This document shows, one piece after another, positions 15,988 through 24,571 of a stretch of 64,000 bases of DNA. The stretch lies in assembly GCA_963691905.1 (NCBI GenBank), contig OY829894.1, positions 372,001-436,000 on the forward strand, read 5' to 3'. The first letter of the stretch is position 1. Each line of letters begins with the position of its first letter. The notes beneath the pieces were generated by a model. It was not told where the DNA came from, did not search any database, and worked only from the letters and a program-made list of their open reading frames with translations. The position numbers and the translations under genes were made by a program. Source of the stretch: QGON01 sp963691905 (lineage in GTDB: Bacteria; Pseudomonadota; Gammaproteobacteria; Chromatiales; Chromatiaceae).

Positions 15988-17835
15988 TCAATCCAGTTCG
16001 AATTCGTCTTTCCAGGAGTCGTCTTTTTCCCACTTGGGCTGTTCCGACTTGGACATCAGGTGGTTTTCAATCACCAGATAGTCCATCTCGGTGCGCATAA
16101 AACAGCGGTAGGCATCCTCCGGCGTACAGACGATGGGTTCGCCACGGACGTTGAACGACGTGTTGATGACTATCGGGCAATCCGTCTTCGACTCGAAGCT
16201 CTTGATCAGATCGTAATAGCGCGGGTTGGTCTCCGGATGTACGGTCTGCAGACGTGCGGAATAATCCACATGGGTGATGGAGGGAATCTCAGAGCGCGGC
16301 ACGTTGAGTTTTTCGATGCCGAACAGCTGCTGCTGTTCCTCGCTCATCGGGATGCGCTTATCCTCGTGCACCGGCGCCACGATCAGCATATAGGGACTGA
16401 CGTGTTTGTCGCTGTCGAACTCAAAGAACTCCGAGACGCGGTCGTGGGCCACAGAGGGGGCAAAAGGGCGGAACGACTCGCGATACTTGATCTTGAGATT
16501 CATCACCGACTGCATCTTCTTGCTGCGGGGGTCGCCGATGATAGAGCGTCCGCCGAGGGCGCGAGGTCCGAACTCCATGCGGCCCTGCATCCAGCCGACC
16601 ACATTTTCGCTGTCCAGTATTCCGGCCAGTTTGGGCATCAGCTCGCTGTCATCCAGACGTTCATACTTGGCGCCCACTGAATCCAGATAGGCGGTAATCT
16701 CATCGTCGGCGTAACGGGGACCCAGATAGGAGCCCTGCATGCTGTCGTGCTTATCGACCGTGCGCTCGTTGTCCAGATACTCGTGCCAGACAGACATGGC
16801 GGCACCCAGGGCGCCGCCGGCATCGCCGGCTGCCGGCTGGATCCAGATATCCTTGAACGGCCCTTCCCGCAACAGACGGCCATTGGAGACGCAGTTGAGT
16901 GCCACGCCGCCAGCCAGACAGAGGTAATCGGTCTGCAGCTCTTTGTGTGCTGTGTTGGCGAGTTTGAGCACGATCTCCTCGGTGACCACCTGGATGGAAC
17001 GGGCGATATCCATCTCGCGCTGAGTCACCGGGGTCTCCGGAGTGCGGGGCGGTCCGCCAAACAGCTTGTCCATGTTTTCGTTGGTCATGGTCAGGCCGTT
17101 GGCATAGTTGAAATACTTCATATCCATGCGGAAGGTGCCGTCTTCCTTCACATCGAGCAGGTTGTCGAGGATCAGGTCGACATAGACGGGCTCACCGTAG
17201 GGCGCCAGTCCCATCAGCTTATATTCGCCGGAGTTGACCCTGAAGCCGGTAAAATAGGTGAAGGCGGAGTAGAGCAGACCGAGAGAGTGGGGGAAATCGA
17301 TCTCCCACTGAGGCGTAAGTTTCTTGCCGTCACCGAGCCAGACCGTTGAAGTGGCCCATTCGCCGACGCCATCCAGACACATGACAGCGGCCTTTTCGAA
17401 CGGGCTGGGATAGAAAGCGGAAGCGGCGTGGGACTGGTGGTGCTGGGTGAACAGCAGACTGGGGATCTCAGTGGGTTTGCACTCCCCGATCTTCGCCAGT
17501 TCCTTCTTGAGAAGATCCTTGAGGAAGAGTTTTTCCCGCAGCCAGACGGGCATAGCCGCGGCGAAAGAGCGAAAGCCGCTGGGGGCGTATGCGAGATAGG
17601 TCTCGAGCAGACGCTCGAACTTGATCAGGGGTTTGTCGTAGAAGACCACATGATCGACATCGTCGAGGGAGAGGCCCGCATGGTCGAGGCAGAAGCGAAC
17701 CGCGTGCTGCGGGAACCGCTCGTCATGCTTCTTGCGCGAGAAACGCTCTTCCTGGGCGGCAGCGGTGACTTTTCCGTCTTGGACCAGGGCCGCCGCGCTA
17801 TCGTGATAAAACGCTGAAATTCCTAAAATGTTCAT
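15988..17835 (-). CDS. NodU/CmcH (SxtI-like) carbamoyltransferase, copy 1
   Basis: A 615-residue O-carbamoyltransferase. The N-terminal Kae1-like half begins MNILGISAFYHDSAAALV and contains the metal-binding QHHQSHAASAF; the C-terminal half has GPRALGGRSIIGDPRS. Family members transfer carbamoyl phosphate through a carbamoyl-adenylate to a hydroxyl, for example on Nod factors, antibiotics or saxitoxin. Here the acceptor is unknown; the neighbours (SGNH hydrolase, acyltransferase 3) suggest a surface glycan. Only 12 bp upstream of the ATG are shared with copy 2, so the copies must use different promoters. Confidence 0.92.
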   Translation of the reverse strand: MNILGISAFYHDSAAALVQDGKVTAAAQEERFSRKKHDERFPQHAVRFCLDHAGLSLDDVDHVVFYDKPLIKFERLLETYLAYAPSGFRSFAAAMPVWLREKLFLKDLLKKELAKIGECKPTEIPSLLFTQHHQSHAASAFYPSPFEKAAVMCLDGVGEWATSTVWLGDGKKLTPQWEIDFPHSLGLLYSAFTYFTGFRVNSGEYKLMGLAPYGEPVYVDLILDNLLDVKEDGTFRMDMKYFNYANGLTMTNENMDKLFGGPPRTPETPVTQREMDIARSIQVVTEEIVLKLANTAHKELQTDYLCLAGGVALNCVSNGRLLREGPFKDIWIQPAAGDAGGALGAAMSVWHEYLDNERTVDKHDSMQGSYLGPRYADDEITAYLDSVGAKYERLDDSELMPKLAGILDSENVVGWMQGRMEFGPRALGGRSIIGDPRSKKMQSVMNLKIKYRESFRPFAPSVAHDRVSEFFEFDSDKHVSPYMLIVAPVHEDKRIPMSEEQQQLFGIEKLNVPRSEIPSITHVDYSARLQTVHPETNPRYYDLIKSFESKTDCPIVINTSFNVRGEPIVCTPEDAYRCFMRTEMDYLVIENHLMSKSEQPKWEKDDSWKDEFELD

Positions 17836-17847
17836 TCCCGAACTCTA

Positions 17848-18399
17848 AGATATTAAAATTATAATGATCAGAAGGCTTGCTGGGTGGTGATCGAGGCAGC
17901 TATGACTTCCATTGACGGATCGGCGGGCAAAGGCGGAAATTTTCCAAACCTAGAGGCGCTCACTTCTTATTTCGTAATCCCAAATAGATTCCTTGCCCGA
18001 TACCCTGGATAATAAGCCCGGCAGTTTAGCATCTTTCTACTGCATGACAACACTCTGCGCGCGGGATCCTGGCTTGGTCAATCTGTGTTTACATGAGTTT
18101 GCTAAGTTAGGTAAAAAGCCACCCTGAAATAGAGTCGTAATTCTAGTCACCAACTCGATAAAAAATGTAAGTGAAGAAGAATAAAAATCCCATTCCGAGC
18201 GTTCGATTCCTCTGGAATCCTAAAACACTACTCTTTTGAATACTGTGGACAGGCTCACATCGGGGACTTTAGAATGGATATTAATATAAGAGGGATCGGC
18301 TGCGCAGCTATGAGCAATGCGCAAAAAAATGAGGGTATGACTCCCCAATGATTCAGGGGGATCTGTTCTATTGAAATTCTCCGTTAATCATTCCAACTA
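17848..18399. other. 552-bp AT-rich intergenic region between divergent genes
   Basis: It separates carbamoyltransferase copy 1 (- strand) from the SGNH gene (+ strand) and must hold both promoters. No convincing promoter, open frame, RNA or long inverted repeat could be picked out by eye. The sequence upstream of copy 2 is unrelated to it. Confidence 0.4.
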
Positions 18400-19110
18400 A
18401 TGAAAAATGGCAAACAGACATACAGACGACTGTTATATATATACTTGTTGCTGCTTCATATCATCCTGGTCCTGTTCTTTCTCAAGTCGGATTATATGGA
18501 GTCGTATGTAGGGAAGCGCTTTAAGCAGGAATTGACGCCGTATTACCATGTCTTAGTTGCCTTTCAATCCCGTGTCGATGCGAATCTGAATGCTGGATAT
18601 ACCCTTTTTATCGGGGATAGCCATATTCAGGGATTGTGTGTGACTTGTGTTGAAGACAAATCGGTAAACTATGGGATCGCTTCAGATACCACTGTAGGTA
18701 TTCTAAGTAGGTTGCCGGAATATAAATCTCTTGATAAAGCGCGTGCTGTGGTTCTTCAGGTGGGTGTCAATGATCTGCCCAGACGGGCTGACAATGATGT
18801 CGTTTCCAATTACCAAGCTATCCTGAACAGGCTTCCCGATGATTTGATTATTGTATTGGCGGCAATTTTTCCCATTGACAGCGCCTTGGCAGAAAACCCA
18901 TCTCGGAGTAACCGGCGCATAAAATCCCTGAATATGAAGTTGAAAAAACTCTGTAGCAATGATCTGCGCTGCCGCTACATTGATAGTGGTGGCAGGTTAC
19001 AGGATAATAGCGGGAATTTAAGAACCGATTATCATTTGGGGGATGGTGTTCATTTGAACCCTGCCGGATATCGTGTCTGGATCAATGAGCTGAAGCCGCA
19101 GCTGGACTAG
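18400..19110 (+). CDS. Membrane-anchored SGNH/GDSL hydrolase-like protein
   Basis: A 236-residue protein with an N-terminal anchor helix (about residues 10-29) followed by an SGNH hydrolase domain. Block I is IGDSH (Ser74), block II includes Gly92, block III is GVND (Asn124) and block V is DGVHLNPAGY (Asp215, His218), so the catalytic set is complete. Such enzymes add or remove acyl groups on cell-surface sugars. The gene directly precedes an acyltransferase 3 gene (36 bp), and the pair likely modifies the same glycan. Confidence 0.78.
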   Translation: MKNGKQTYRRLLYIYLLLLHIILVLFFLKSDYMESYVGKRFKQELTPYYHVLVAFQSRVDANLNAGYTLFIGDSHIQGLCVTCVEDKSVNYGIASDTTVGILSRLPEYKSLDKARAVVLQVGVNDLPRRADNDVVSNYQAILNRLPDDLIIVLAAIFPIDSALAENPSRSNRRIKSLNMKLKKLCSNDLRCRYIDSGGRLQDNSGNLRTDYHLGDGVHLNPAGYRVWINELKPQLD

Positions 19111-19146
19111 CTGGTGGATTCGCCACTCCAAATTTAGGATTGAAAT

Positions 19147-20223
19147 ATGCAAATCAAGGATAAGCAGCGCTACTATGAAATTGATTTGCTGCGTTTTCTT
19201 GCAGCCGTGGCCGTGGTGTTTTTTCACTATACGTTTCGGGGGTTCGCAGCCAATGATATGAGCATCTTATCGTTCCCTGTATTAGCGGAAGTCTTCAAAT
19301 ATGGAGCTTTAGGTGTAGACCTGTTCTTTATTATCAGTGGTTTTGTGATCTTGATGACCGCGGTCAACAAGGATTACACCGCATTTGTGATTTCTCGAAT
19401 TACTCGAATATATCCCGCGTTTTGGGCAAGTGTTACCCTGACGGCGTTAGTAATCGTATTTATCGGTGGTGATAGATACGAGGTCACTTTGTCACAGTAT
19501 ATATATAATCTTCCAATGATCAGTGGCTTCTTCGATATAAAATTTGTCGATGGTGTGTATTGGAGTCTGTTGGTTGAAATTAAATTCTATTTTTTGATTT
19601 TCCTGCTGGTCGTGACCAATAAGCTCAAGTGGATCAAGTATTTTCTTGGTTTGTGGCTTGTTTTGACATTGGTGAATGTCTTCCATGAAATGGGTGGGGC
19701 GCTTGGTTTTTTCTTTTTTCCTAAGTGGTCGGCTTACTTTATTGCGGGAGCAATGTACTTCATAATCCGGCAGGAGGGGCCAAGTATCTACAAAGTGGCC
19801 GTGATCGTCTTGTGTCTCTACATATCGCTTTTTCAAGCTTTTGAGAGAGCCGATGTGGCGAGCGTGCAATTTAATACTCACTTTTCGAGGGTTACGACAG
19901 GTATTGTGATCAGCGGATTTTATGTGCTGTTTGGCTTTATCGCTATGGGTAAGACCAAATTGATAAACAAGAAAGGCTTTATCTTTTATGGCGCCTTGAC
20001 CTATCCACTTTATCTCATCCACCAAAATATCGGTTTTATGATTTTTAATTCGCTTGGGGAGATTGTGAATAAATATGTTCTTCTTGTTGGTGTGATTGCT
20101 TTGACGCTCTACCTCGCTTTTTTGATTAACAAGCATGTGGAACGGCGCTTTGGCAGGCCGTTTAAAAATCTGCTGACTGTTGGTGCTGAAAGGTTGATTC
20201 CAGCGACGGAGAAAGCGAGGTAG
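19147..20223 (+). CDS. Acyltransferase 3 family membrane protein (OafA/NodX type)
   Basis: A 358-residue protein with about ten membrane helices. The N-terminal YYEIDLLRFLAAVAVVFFHY carries the conserved Arg16 and His27 expected in acyltransferase 3 proteins, and LGVDLFFIISGFVI is the second hallmark. These proteins O-acylate exported polysaccharides. It follows the SGNH gene by 36 bp, and a strong terminator comes shortly after. The low GC content of this gene pair relative to the flanking housekeeping genes suggests horizontal acquisition. Confidence 0.88.
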   Translation: MQIKDKQRYYEIDLLRFLAAVAVVFFHYTFRGFAANDMSILSFPVLAEVFKYGALGVDLFFIISGFVILMTAVNKDYTAFVISRITRIYPAFWASVTLTALVIVFIGGDRYEVTLSQYIYNLPMISGFFDIKFVDGVYWSLLVEIKFYFLIFLLVVTNKLKWIKYFLGLWLVLTLVNVFHEMGGALGFFFFPKWSAYFIAGAMYFIIRQEGPSIYKVAVIVLCLYISLFQAFERADVASVQFNTHFSRVTTGIVISGFYVLFGFIAMGKTKLINKKGFIFYGALTYPLYLIHQNIGFMIFNSLGEIVNKYVLLVGVIALTLYLAFLINKHVERRFGRPFKNLLTVGAERLIPATEKAR

Positions 20224-20251
20224 GGTAGCGATGCTGCGTGTTGCCACGCAA

Positions 20252-20292
20252 AAAATAAGGGGGCGGATGATAAGCATCCGCCCCCTTATTTT
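20252..20292. terminator. Bidirectional rho-independent terminator
   Basis: An 18-bp perfect inverted repeat (20252-20269 and 20275-20292) has a GC-rich core, GGGGGCGGATG, with A and T runs at its ends and a 5-nt loop. It ends the acyltransferase transcript on the + strand and tRNA-Lys on the - strand. Confidence 0.92.
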
Positions 20293-20300
20293 ATTGAGTA

Positions 20301-20376
20301 TGGTGGGTCGTGCAGGGATCGAACCTGCGACCACCTGATTAAAAGTCAGATGCTCTACCAACTGAGCTAACGACCC
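20301..20376 (-). tRNA. tRNA-Lys (UUU anticodon)
   Basis: Read on the minus strand, the 76-nt gene begins GGGTCGTTAGCTCAG and ends with an encoded CCA. The anticodon stem-loop CTGACTTTTAATCAG places TTT in the anticodon, and the T-arm GCAGGTTCGATCCCTGC is intact. The acceptor stem GGGTCGT/ACGACCC pairs fully. It stands alone, followed by the terminator at 20252-20292. The neighbouring acyltransferase pair may have inserted near this tRNA, but no att duplication was seen. Confidence 0.97.
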
Positions 20377-20478
20377 GCAATTTGGGAGGGGGAATATTAC
20401 CCTAACTTGCTATTGGAGTGAAGAGCCAATAACTCTTATTTTTTGGTGAAACTTTTTCTGGTGATTCTGCAGGTGGAA

Positions 20479-21117
20479 TCAGGCGCTTGGCGTTGCCGGT
20501 GGTGTCGGGGAAGTGGGAATCAGCGCCACTTCATCTCCATCCTCAAGCCGGGTAAATGACTCGGAAAACTGTTTATTGACAGTGGTTCGGATCAGTTTGT
20601 CCTCGAACATGGCGGCATAATCAGATTTACGCACGCGCAATAGTTTGAGAAGCGACTCTATATTGGTGACTGAGGGAGGGAGAATCATCTCTTCAGTCTG
20701 TTTGCCCAATTTGTTAACCAGCCAGGAGAAGTAGAAGATTTTGATGCGGCGCTCGGTAGATGGACCGGTACTCCGCTCATAACCAACCGATTCCAGACGA
20801 GCAAGGTAGTCTTGCCAATTCTGCTGATGATTCTTTCCCAGGTTGTAGAGAGTCTCCCATGAGAAAATGCCCGTGTCGTGCCCATCGTCAAAGATCGGGC
20901 GAATGGCGTACTGACCCTGGGGTTCAATCTTATCGATATTCACCTTTTCCTTTCCAGTGACTGGCGCCGGATCAGCTTTTACCTCGGCTGCAGTGGAAAA
21001 AACCCGCAAATATTCACAGGGCAGTTCAAAGCTTGCTCCGTCGGAAAAGCGTAATGTCAGCAGACGTGATTTTTTGTGAAGGCTGATTTCAACAGGATAG
21101 GGGGATTCTTTACTCAT
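20479..21117 (-). CDS. DUF971 (GBBH-like N-terminal) domain fused to a MoaD/ThiS-like domain
   Basis: A 212-residue two-domain protein. Residues 1-113 form a gamma-butyrobetaine-hydroxylase-like DUF971 domain (RLLTLRFSDGASFELPCEYLRVFS, then DDGHDTGIFSWETLY). Residues 125-205 form a beta-grasp MoaD/ThiS-like domain (IKIFYFSWLVNKLG to LEDGDEVALIPTSP). The C-terminus ends PPATPSA without the Gly-Gly needed for sulfur-carrier activation, so it is unlikely to act as a classical thiocarboxylate carrier. It is encoded 81 bp downstream of a TauD-type dioxygenase on the same strand, so the two halves of a GBBH-like enzyme appear as neighbouring genes. Function is unknown. Confidence 0.78.
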   Translation of the reverse strand: MSKESPYPVEISLHKKSRLLTLRFSDGASFELPCEYLRVFSTAAEVKADPAPVTGKEKVNIDKIEPQGQYAIRPIFDDGHDTGIFSWETLYNLGKNHQQNWQDYLARLESVGYERSTGPSTERRIKIFYFSWLVNKLGKQTEEMILPPSVTNIESLLKLLRVRKSDYAAMFEDKLIRTTVNKQFSESFTRLEDGDEVALIPTSPTPPATPSA

Positions 21118-21198
21118 GATTCTGCCCGGTACGGGATATGTGTTGCAAGGGTGGCGGATGTTGGCACAGATTGGTCGTTCTCTTCAACCTGCCTCTGT

Positions 21199-22083
21199 TC
21201 AGGTTTCCCTGATTCGGTCAAAGTATCTGGCGCGGTAGAGTAGACGCTGTTGCCCATGATCTTCGAATCCACTCCGGGTGTGCAGTACGTTATTACTGAC
21301 AAGTCCCTGACCTGCCTGTAGTTTTCCCCGGTAGTGCCAAGCTGTCCTGGTTCTAAGGGTCTGTTTGAGAAAATCCACGGCTTCATCCAGCAAGGGAATC
21401 TCTCCCCATTCGATACTGCGGGTACGGTCTGTGTAGCGCATGTGCAGGTGGCCATCCGGGTAGACTGCGAAAACCGGGCCGCTGCGGGCAGGGCGCAACT
21501 CTTTCCCTTCTGCAATATTGGCAGGAATCGTCATTGCCCTGGGATGCATGAGGGCGCGAATGAAATCGGGATTCTTATCACGGATCAACAGATAAACGAT
21601 TTCGTGATCCAGCAGATCATTTTCACCACCTTCCGCTGCAGGATTGACACAGTGCAGCAGCAGGCCGTGGATCTGATGATCCAGCGGATTGTAGTATCCA
21701 TCAGTGTGCCAGGCGATTGGGCGGGTAGTGTAGGGGATATATCCCTGGTGCAGTGCATCAGACTGGACAGTAAGCGAGGTGATTGCGTCTTCATCCGCGC
21801 ACATATTGTGGTCCAGGTGCTCCAATCCGAAACGGCGGCCCAAATCGCGAATTATATTCTTGTCAGAGTCGTGTCCGGATAGACCGGCCCAAATGGCCAT
21901 ATTGGCCTTGCGGCAGAGGCGCTGGATCTCCTCATATTCAGCTTCACTCAGGTTTCGTGGGTCTTTTATCTCCACTACCAGATCCCCGAGGGACTCAGGA
22001 TAGCCCTTGAGTTTTGCCTCCCGCCAGGCCTTGTAGGCGTTTTCCTGGTCCAGATCGAATGGATTTCCCGCTAGTATGCTCAT
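21199..22083 (-). CDS. TauD/TfdA-family Fe(II)/2-oxoglutarate dioxygenase
   Basis: A 294-residue non-haem iron dioxygenase. The facial triad is visible: H126 and D128 in AWHTDGYYN and H268 in NVLHTRSGF, followed by the 2-oxoglutarate-binding Arg region in RLLYRARYF. The substrate is unknown; the family includes taurine and gamma-butyrobetaine hydroxylases. The next gene on the strand encodes the DUF971 domain usually found at the N-terminus of gamma-butyrobetaine hydroxylase. It is divergent from ubiT, with 85 bp between. Confidence 0.88.
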   Translation of the reverse strand: MSILAGNPFDLDQENAYKAWREAKLKGYPESLGDLVVEIKDPRNLSEAEYEEIQRLCRKANMAIWAGLSGHDSDKNIIRDLGRRFGLEHLDHNMCADEDAITSLTVQSDALHQGYIPYTTRPIAWHTDGYYNPLDHQIHGLLLHCVNPAAEGGENDLLDHEIVYLLIRDKNPDFIRALMHPRAMTIPANIAEGKELRPARSGPVFAVYPDGHLHMRYTDRTRSIEWGEIPLLDEAVDFLKQTLRTRTAWHYRGKLQAGQGLVSNNVLHTRSGFEDHGQQRLLYRARYFDRIRET

Positions 22084-22168
22084 AAAGGCGATTCTCGCAG
22101 ATTGTATTGACTATTGGTATGATCTGTAAGATTGACATCTCCACCCTTTTAGTAGGAAAGCGTAATAG

Positions 22169-22651
22169 ATGATGCAAGCCACAGCGAAACGCCCGCGTCT
22201 GCCAAGACCTCTCTCCCTGCCGCTTCGTCTGGTACCTGAGCGTGCGCACAGCCTGGTTTTGGGCAAGCTACTGAATTATCTCTTTGCCACTGAACGTGCA
22301 GAGGGTGAATTGGACTTCCTGGAAGACCGGATTGTACGCATCCAGGTGGCTGATGCGAGCCTGAGTTATGCTCTCTCACTGCGGGACGGTCTCATCGCTG
22401 GTGTGAATGGAGGTGAGCCTGCGAATCTTACTATCAGTGGGACTGTTTACGACTATATGCTGCTGATTACCGGTCGAGAAGACCCAGACACGCTCTTTTT
22501 TCAGCGACATCTGCTGATGGAAGGGGACACCGACCTCGGGGTGCATCTGAAGAATATGCTGGCCGCCGTGGATCTGGACACGCTTCCTGTTCCTCAGGTA
22601 TTTCGGCCGATGATGGATCAATGTCTCTCTTTCTATGAAAGATTGGCCTGA
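22169..22651 (+). CDS. ubiT: UbiT, SCP2-domain accessory factor for anaerobic ubiquinone synthesis
   Basis: A 160-residue SCP2 lipid-binding protein (YhbT type). Recognised by the N-terminal LPLRLVPERAHSLVLGKLLNYLF, the GELDFLEDR segment and the highly characteristic EDPDTLFFQRHLLMEGDTDLGVHLKN. UbiT binds isoprenoid intermediates for the oxygen-independent ubiquinone pathway together with UbiU and UbiV, which are encoded about 1 kb away on the other strand. The ATG at 22169 is followed by a second in-frame ATG at 22172. Confidence 0.9.
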   Translation: MMQATAKRPRLPRPLSLPLRLVPERAHSLVLGKLLNYLFATERAEGELDFLEDRIVRIQVADASLSYALSLRDGLIAGVNGGEPANLTISGTVYDYMLLITGREDPDTLFFQRHLLMEGDTDLGVHLKNMLAAVDLDTLPVPQVFRPMMDQCLSFYERLA

Positions 22652-22714
22652 CGATTTTTTCGTCTTGCTGGCTGCCTAAGCTTAATGGTACGCATGGCGC
22701 AGCCTACCGTAGAA

Positions 22715-23503
22715 TCAGACTGGCAGCGGATTGACTTGGTTGGGGTCTCCCCAGAGTCGGGAGATCAATCTTCCTGTTCGCTCCGGTGAGCCGCTGCTCC
22801 AGAATTGTGTGTTGCCGCCGGTTTTCGCCATTCCAAGCAGGTTGTTTGACCGGAGACGTCGCCTGAGTTCCTGGGCAACGGCAAGTCCCGTATCGATGAT
22901 CTGTGTCTCTTTGCCGGCGCAAGTTCCGATAGTCTCTCTGAGAAAGGGGTAGTGGGTGCAGCCCAGAACCAGGGTGTCGGCTCCCCGCTTGAGTAGCGGT
23001 TTGATCTGGTCTGCCACCATTTGCCGGGTTTCGGGGCTATCGAGCTCCGCCAGTTCGACTTGTTCCACCCAGCCGTTACAGGGCTGGACGATGACTTCTG
23101 CACCGTTTCCGTGTTGATCCAGCAGTGCCTGAAATTTTTCGCTGCCCAGAGTGCCCTCTGTTGCGAGAATTGCCACCACACCGCTACGGCTCTCTTTGAT
23201 ACCTGGTTTTACCCCCGGTTCCATGCCGATGATTGGGATGGGGAATTTGCTCCTCAGGAGAGAAACTGCGGCAGCGGTTGCTGTGTTGCAGGCGACAACG
23301 ACTGCCTTTGCTCCCTGCTGCTCTACCAGAAAACGGGTGATGGCAATTGCTCGTTGCACTACGTATTCGCTGGTTTTTGAACCGTATGGGAGATGTCCGC
23401 TGTCCGCCACATAGAGCAGATCTTCCGTCGGCATCAGTTCGTGGATATGGCTGAGCACAGAGAGGCCGCCAATGCCTGAGTCGAAGATGCCGATGGGAGG
23501 CAT
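22715..23503 (-). CDS. murI: Glutamate racemase
   Basis: A 262-residue racemase that makes D-glutamate for peptidoglycan. The N-terminal GIFDSGIGGLSVL and the two catalytic cysteines in VVACNTATAAA and LVLGCTHYPFL are intact. It lies downstream of ubiUV on the same strand, separated by a 172-bp spacer with AGCCTTT-type repeats. It converges with ubiT. Confidence 0.96.
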   Translation of the reverse strand: MPPIGIFDSGIGGLSVLSHIHELMPTEDLLYVADSGHLPYGSKTSEYVVQRAIAITRFLVEQQGAKAVVVACNTATAAAVSLLRSKFPIPIIGMEPGVKPGIKESRSGVVAILATEGTLGSEKFQALLDQHGNGAEVIVQPCNGWVEQVELAELDSPETRQMVADQIKPLLKRGADTLVLGCTHYPFLRETIGTCAGKETQIIDTGLAVAQELRRRLRSNNLLGMAKTGGNTQFWSSGSPERTGRLISRLWGDPNQVNPLPV

Positions 23504-23505
23504 GA

Positions 23506-23523
23506 GGCTAAAGGTGAAAGGCT
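23506..23523. repeat. Inverted partner of the AGCCTTT repeat array
   Basis: This 18-bp block (GGCTAAAGGTGAAAGGCT) just upstream of murI is the exact reverse complement of 23664-23681 within the heptamer array. The two can form a large hairpin in the ubiV-murI transcript. Confidence 0.75.
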
Positions 23524-23621
23524 AAAGGCGAAAGGAGACCGTGCCACCGGATAAACCAAACGTTGTCGTTTTTTAAATTCATAAAATAAGACTTGTACAT
23601 AACAAACACACATACTCTGAA

Positions 23622-23692
23622 AGCCTTTAGCCTTTAGCCTTTAGCCTTTAGTCTTTAGCCTTTAGCCTTTCACCTTTAGCCTTTTAGTCTTT
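23622..23692. repeat. Tandem heptamer array (AGCCTTT) at the end of ubiV
   Basis: About ten head-to-tail 7-bp units are present, mostly AGCCTTT with AGTCTTT and CACCTTT variants and one 8-bp unit. The last few units lie inside the ubiV reading frame and encode its C-terminal RLKG and stop, so unit gain or loss would change the protein's end. Confidence 0.85.
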
Positions 23693-24566
23693 CCATCCCT
23701 GCGCCTCCATACCAGTACCCGTCGCAGGTTCCCAGGGGAACATAGCGGTCGAGAGGGGGAGGGGGTTCGTCCTGTAATGCCTGGTGGAATGCCTCGGCGA
23801 TGCGTCCGGTATGTTGAGATTGCGGGCTGATGCGCAGGACGTCTACGTCAAGCCGTTTCATCTCCGCAGTTTCCGCTAACAGGTTGCAGGTGAGGGAGGA
23901 GACGGTCTGGATGCCGTTCAGGGCGAGGAATGGCTTTTTTTCCTGGGTGGAGAGGAGGCGGCCGTCGGGGTAATCCAGACATTTGTACTGGCAGTCATCC
24001 TTTGGGAGATTGTGTGAGCGGGCGGTAAAACAGCGAGCTGAAAGCGTCAGCGGCATCCGTCCAAAGGCAAAGATTTCAGTTTCCACCCCCTCGGGCCGTT
24101 CGGCCTGCATCTCTGCGAGCGTCTCCTTGGAGAGCTCAATCGGCATTACCCATCGCTTCAGGCCTTTGTTTGCCAATACCTGCAGGGTAGCCGGATTGTA
24201 GATATTGACTGTCGGTCCGGTGACAAAGGGGACGTCCTGCTTGATAAGCAGTTGTACCGCCCCCATATCGTTGGCCTCGACCATAAACCGGTCATTTTCA
24301 CAGAGACGGCGAAGGGTCAGCATCTCAGACTCCGCCTCCAGCAACGACAGGGTGGAAAGCACCACCTCTTTTCCTGCACTGCTCAGCCGGTCGGCCAGAT
24401 CAAACCAGTCTTCGGTGCGCAGGCTGCGGCGTTTTGAACAGACCGTTTCACCGAGATAGACGATGTCCACCGGCATCTCCGCCACTTCTGCATAGAAGTC
24501 GAAGATATCGTCACGCGACCAGTAAAAGAGATTGGGACCAAGAGAGAGTCGTGGGTTGCTGCTCAT
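23676..24566 (-). CDS. ubiV: UbiV, peptidase U32-family Fe-S protein of anaerobic ubiquinone synthesis
   Basis: A 296-residue YhbV-type U32 protein. Cys43 (in GETVCSKRR) and the later cluster ARCFTARSHNLPKDDCQYKCLDYPDG provide four cysteines that match the [4Fe-4S] ligands described for UbiV. With UbiU it forms the O2-independent hydroxylase. It is encoded 5 bp after ubiU. Its last codons lie in the heptamer repeat array. It was distinguished from a general U32 protease by context and the cysteine pattern. Confidence 0.92.
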   Translation of the reverse strand: MSSNPRLSLGPNLFYWSRDDIFDFYAEVAEMPVDIVYLGETVCSKRRSLRTEDWFDLADRLSSAGKEVVLSTLSLLEAESEMLTLRRLCENDRFMVEANDMGAVQLLIKQDVPFVTGPTVNIYNPATLQVLANKGLKRWVMPIELSKETLAEMQAERPEGVETEIFAFGRMPLTLSARCFTARSHNLPKDDCQYKCLDYPDGRLLSTQEKKPFLALNGIQTVSSLTCNLLAETAEMKRLDVDVLRISPQSQHTGRIAEAFHQALQDEPPPPLDRYVPLGTCDGYWYGGAGMERLKG

Positions 24567-24571
24567 AGGGA

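Larger units (their letters stand above)
15416..17847. repeat. 2,432-bp direct repeat, copy 1 (carbamoyltransferase cassette)
   Basis: Identical to 36476-38907 in the same orientation except for two single-base differences seen by eye (17458 A versus 38518 G; 17787 G versus 38847 A), both silent in the carbamoyltransferase. The repeat begins 6 bp beyond the DUF5989 stop and ends 12 bp before the carbamoyltransferase ATG, so it contains three genes and almost nothing else. Flanks on both sides are unrelated. Confidence 0.95.

Noticed and set aside
16747..17349. 200-codon frame opposite the carbamoyltransferase (also at 37807)
   Set aside because: It is duplicated only because the whole segment is duplicated; no recognisable features.
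20301..20376. tRNA-Lys as an integration site for the acyltransferase genes
   Set aside because: No duplicated tRNA end or integrase was found nearby.
22084..22168. FNR or other anaerobic operator in the ubiT promoter region
   Set aside because: A TTGACTATTGG stretch looks promising but lacks the paired ATCAA half-site; no call is justified.
23622..23692. CRISPR-like array
   Set aside because: Units are 7 bp with no spacers; this is a simple tandem repeat.
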